Source: Granulicella sp. WH15
GTDB lineage: Bacteria > Acidobacteriota > Terriglobia > Terriglobales > Acidobacteriaceae
Assembly (NCBI RefSeq): GCF_009914315.1
Contig: NZ_CP042596.1
Span: 3,100,001 to 3,164,000, forward strand
Length of the DNA stretch: 64,000 nt
Direction of reading: 5' to 3'
In this document: positions 59,979-64,000 of the stretch, piece by piece
Layout of the letters: each line of letters begins with the position of its first letter
How positions within the stretch are numbered: the stretch's first letter is position 1
Notes under the pieces: model-generated
Seen by the model: only the letters and a program-made list of their open reading frames with translations
What the model was told of the DNA's origin: nothing
Databases searched by the model: none
Made by a program: the position numbers and the translations under genes

Positions 59979-61124
59979 ATGAGCGTTAAGCCCCACGTCC
60001 ACCCCGAGACCCTAGCAGTCCACGCAGGCCAGCCCGTCGATCCGGTTACCGGCGCGGTGGTCTCGCCGATCTATCTTGCGACCACCTTCGAGCGCGATAC
60101 CGATGGCAGTTTCCCGCGCGGCTACAGCTACTCGCGCAGCAATAACCCCAATAGACAGGCGCTCGAAACCTGCCTCGCAGCCCTCGAGGGCGCGGACCAG
60201 GCCATCGCGTTTTCTTCAGGATTAGGCGCGGCTGGCGCGGTGGTCGAGTCGCTCGCGCACGGCGATCACGTCGTCGTCACTGACGATGTCTACCACGGCT
60301 TTCGCAAGCTGCTCGAACACCGCAAATCCCGCGGATTGCTGGATGTAACCCTCGTCGATCCCAGCGATATCAGCAACATCGAAGCGGCGATTCGTCCTGA
60401 TACAAAGCTCCTCTGGCTGGAGACGCCGTCGAATCCCCTGCTCCGTATTACGGACCTCGAAGCCGTTGCGAAACTGGCGCGTAGCCGGGGGATTTTTACG
60501 GTTTGCGATAGCACGCTCTGCTCGCCGATTCTGCAAAAACCGCTGGCTTACGGCATTGATATCGTGATGCACTCCACGACCAAGTACATCGCAGGACATA
60601 GCGATGTGACTGGCGGTGTGCTGCTTTGTAATGGCTCGAACCCGCTCTTTGAAGAGGCGCGTATTGCGCAGCAGTATGGGGTTGGCGGGGGGATTCCTTC
60701 GCCTTTCGACTGCTGGTTGACCCTGCGTGGTGTGGCTACGCTGCCTCTGCGGATGCGTGCGCAGTCCGCGTCGGCGCTGGAGGTTGCTCGGTTTCTAGAA
60801 GAGCAGCCGCAGGTGGAGAAGGTTTATTATCCGGGGCTGCCGCAGCATCCTCAGCATGAGATTGCCGCTCGGCAGATGAAGATGTTTGGCGGGGTGCTTT
60901 CGTTCCAGTTGCGTGGATCAGAGGCGGAGGCGCTTGCTTTTACCGGGCGGACGAAGCTCTTTACACGGGCTACGAGTCTTGGTGGGACGCATAGTTTGAT
61001 CGAGCATCGGGCTTCGATTGAAGGGGCCGGGACGAAGACACCGGATAATCTTTTGCGGCTCTCGATTGGGCTGGAGAATTCGCTCGATTTGATTGAGGAT
61101 CTGCGGGGGGCTTTGCAGGATTGA
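59979..61124 (+). CDS. Trans-sulfuration PLP enzyme (cystathionine gamma-synthase/lyase family)
   Basis: The 381-residue Cys/Met-metabolism enzyme has YSYSRSNNPNRQALETCLAALEG (about 48-70), the SSGLGAAGAVVESL phosphate-binding region, LLWLETPSNPLLRITD, and the PLP lysine in DIVMHSTTKYIAGHSDVTGG (about residue 197). SLGGTHSLIEHRAS near 350 matches the family substrate loop. Sequence alone cannot separate gamma-synthase, gamma-lyase and related lyases. Codons in the first third end mostly in C or G like neighbours; the last third uses more T and A. It lies downstream of the APC permease. Confidence 0.9.
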   Translation: MSVKPHVHPETLAVHAGQPVDPVTGAVVSPIYLATTFERDTDGSFPRGYSYSRSNNPNRQALETCLAALEGADQAIAFSSGLGAAGAVVESLAHGDHVVVTDDVYHGFRKLLEHRKSRGLLDVTLVDPSDISNIEAAIRPDTKLLWLETPSNPLLRITDLEAVAKLARSRGIFTVCDSTLCSPILQKPLAYGIDIVMHSTTKYIAGHSDVTGGVLLCNGSNPLFEEARIAQQYGVGGGIPSPFDCWLTLRGVATLPLRMRAQSASALEVARFLEEQPQVEKVYYPGLPQHPQHEIAARQMKMFGGVLSFQLRGSEAEALAFTGRTKLFTRATSLGGTHSLIEHRASIEGAGTKTPDNLLRLSIGLENSLDLIEDLRGALQD

Positions 61125-61130
61125 GATAGT

Positions 61131-61392
61131 AATAGGTCGGGCCTTCGGCCCTCATCTGCCTTCGTTGTCGATTACCTAGGGCTTCGCCCTAGGCTGGTAT
61201 AGAGCGCGCCTTCAGCGCTTTTCGGGGAGCAACGAGCGGTTGTGGCCGGGAGAAGAAAGCATGCCTCGGGGCTAAAGCCCGCGTCAGTGGCCGGTTTTGA
61301 TGTCGGGGCTAAAGTCCCGACCTACCCTAGAAGCAAAAGCAAGAACAACGACAGAAGCAGATTCCTCCGCTTCGCTCCTGAATGACAACCAA
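61131..61392. repeat. Chained intergenic repeats, modules B+A, reversed
   Basis: Module B spans 61131-61232 in reverse (AGGTCGGGCCTTCGGCCCTC, CCTAGGGCTTCGCCCTAGG, GCGCGCCTTCAGCGCTTTTC). Module A spans 61250-61392 in reverse (GAAAGCATGCCTCGGGGCTA to TTCGCTCCTGAATGACAACC). Together with the hairpin at 61440 they fill the 364 bp between two convergent genes. Confidence 0.85.
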
Positions 61393-61439
61393 AAGAACAA
61401 GCAACAACAATGGCCAGTCGGGCTGGGGATTGTTTGCTT

Positions 61440-61478
61440 CCCCATCCTCACGACGATAGTGCCGTCGTGAGGATGGGG
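61440..61478. terminator. Bidirectional hairpin terminator before htpG stop
   Basis: A 16-bp perfect stem CCCCATCCTCACGACG (61440-61455) / 61463-61478 has loop ATAGTGC. It is 11 bp from the htpG stop and between convergent genes, so it most likely ends the htpG transcript. Confidence 0.8.
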
Positions 61479-61488
61479 ATACTACTCT

Positions 61489-63354
<1,866 letters not shown>

Positions 63355-63563
63355 AGATCTCTATTAGAACCTCTGAATCGACATATCGGCAGAGGAATCT
63401 CTGCCGCGGTTCAAGAGTAAATGGCGGTCCGGCCTGACTTCAAACTTTGGGGCTTCTCTATTGTTCTCGCAAGCTGCTACAATTCGGCGTCTTTACGCAA
63501 GACCCTTTGCGTAATGCGCAATTCTCAAACGAGACCTGCGGGGTCTCAAGGAGAAGGCTCACC

Positions 63564-64000
63564 ATGCTGGCGAAACGCTTCGGATATCTTGCTGCCTCCC
63601 TTGCCGTGCTTACGTTTAGTGGAGCGCAGGCTCAAACGCCGAGTTTCAACCCGGACGTTACGTTTCAGGGATCGAGCCTGGCGGGTTGGCACACGCTGGG
63701 GAGTGCGGACTGGCGGGCGGCTGATGGCGTGATCTCTGCCAGCGGATCGGGCTGGCTGGTGCTCGATCGCTCGTACCAGGATACGGGGGTTTATACGCAG
63801 TTCCGGTGCGAGGGGGATTGCGATACCGGCGTGCTGCTGCGGGCTCATAAGACGGAGCAGGGTGGGCTGGAGGGGATCTTCGTCTCCATCAAGGGACAGG
63901 AGCTGGGAGCTTATAACCTGACGCTCGATGCCAGTGGCAAGGAGATCGCGCGCAAGAAGCTGCGGGCCGCCGGGGGGCAGATTCGGTTTGCTCCGCCTGC
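63564..64000 (+). CDS. Exported DUF1080 (3-keto-disaccharide hydrolase-like) protein, 3' truncated
   Basis: The frame is open from ATG 63564 (AAGGAGAAG upstream) to the window end, 145 residues so far. The signal peptide ends near GAQAQ (residue 24). The mature start TFQGSSLAGWHTLGSADWRAADGVISASGSGWLVLDRSYQD matches the DUF1080 jelly-roll, which begins with a W-x-x-x-DGVI segment and a strand reporting the ligand. FRCEGDCDTGVLLRAH follows. DUF1080 proteins are secreted LamG-like domains found next to sugar-oxidising enzymes; some cleave 3-keto-glycosides. The C-terminal half lies outside. Confidence 0.85.
   Translation, partial: MLAKRFGYLAASLAVLTFSGAQAQTPSFNPDVTFQGSSLAGWHTLGSADWRAADGVISASGSGWLVLDRSYQDTGVYTQFRCEGDCDTGVLLRAHKTEQGGLEGIFVSIKGQELGAYNLTLDASGKEIARKKLRAAGGQIRFAPP

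Noticed and set aside
63355..63563. CIRCE heat-shock operator before htpG
   Set aside because: No inverted repeat of the TTAGCACTC type is present.

Overview
The window looks like chromosomal DNA of an acidobacterium of the Terriglobia (Terriglobus/Granulicella/Edaphobacter type). This is inferred from the high G+C content, two secreted VWFA proteins of the type common in Acidobacteria, a very large Oar-like TonB-dependent receptor with an N-terminal carboxypeptidase-regulatory-like domain and no SusD partner, many Sec/Tat-exported hydrolases and oxidoreductases, and short mosaic repeats in the intergenic spaces. No rRNA or CRISPR array was seen. There is one tRNA (Arg, anticodon CCG).

Layout. 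1-1.8 kb: end of a transglutaminase-like gene, a small secreted protein and a TRIC/UPF0126 membrane protein. 1.9-7.1 kb: two inverted, diverged copies of one IS110-family (IS1111-like) element around a MarR-DUF1398-DUF6790 operon and an HXXEE membrane protein. Each copy has a non-coding 3' region with the features of a bridge RNA, and its guide matches that copy's own insertion flank. 7.2-15.8 kb: PQQ sugar dehydrogenase, Ada, a frameshifted MFS transporter, a threonine-dehydratase-like enzyme, S-adenosylhomocysteinase, a DUF4397 lipoprotein and a ComEA-like protein. 15.9-22.8 kb: a histidine operon (hisI-G-D-C-B-H-x-F-A) preceded by a His-rich leader peptide and an intrinsic terminator, i.e. 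a transcription attenuator. Gene x is a small lipoyl-like protein without the usual lysine. 22.8-37.8 kb: NIPSNAP, two VWFA proteins, a DMT permease, PPK2, TatA, a predicted outer-membrane barrel, GlgC, small unknown proteins, a frameshifted flavin amine oxidase, gcvT-gcvH, a DUF2911 protein, tRNA-Arg and an extremely acidic protein. 37.9-56.8 kb: a carbohydrate and sugar-acid region (below). 56.9-64 kb: cysteine-dioxygenase-like protein, DUF3861, APC permease, a trans-sulfuration PLP enzyme, HtpG and the start of a DUF1080 protein.

How the genes work together. In the sugar region seven genes run leftward with gaps of 8-29 bp or an overlap: TonB receptor, GH39, MFS permease, enolase-superfamily dehydratase, AraD1/FAH protein, beta-hydroxyacid dehydrogenase and GH3. 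A divergent FCD-type GntR regulator lies beside the receptor. Two related palindromes sit between them, one on the predicted receptor promoter and one before the regulator, so a substrate-responsive switch is likely. Flanking genes (xylitol/alditol oxidase, SDR, FAH hydrolase, Gfo/Idh/MocA oxidoreductase) fit oxidative, non-phosphorylating use of pentose or deoxy-sugar acids released by the two glycosidases. The substrate itself cannot be read from sequence.

Most intergenic spaces above 150 bp are filled by three recurring modules (A, B and C in the features), often chained. Two genes (MFS at 10.3-11.6 kb and amine oxidase at 32.6-33.9 kb) each appear to lack one base, either as real pseudogenes or through sequence error.
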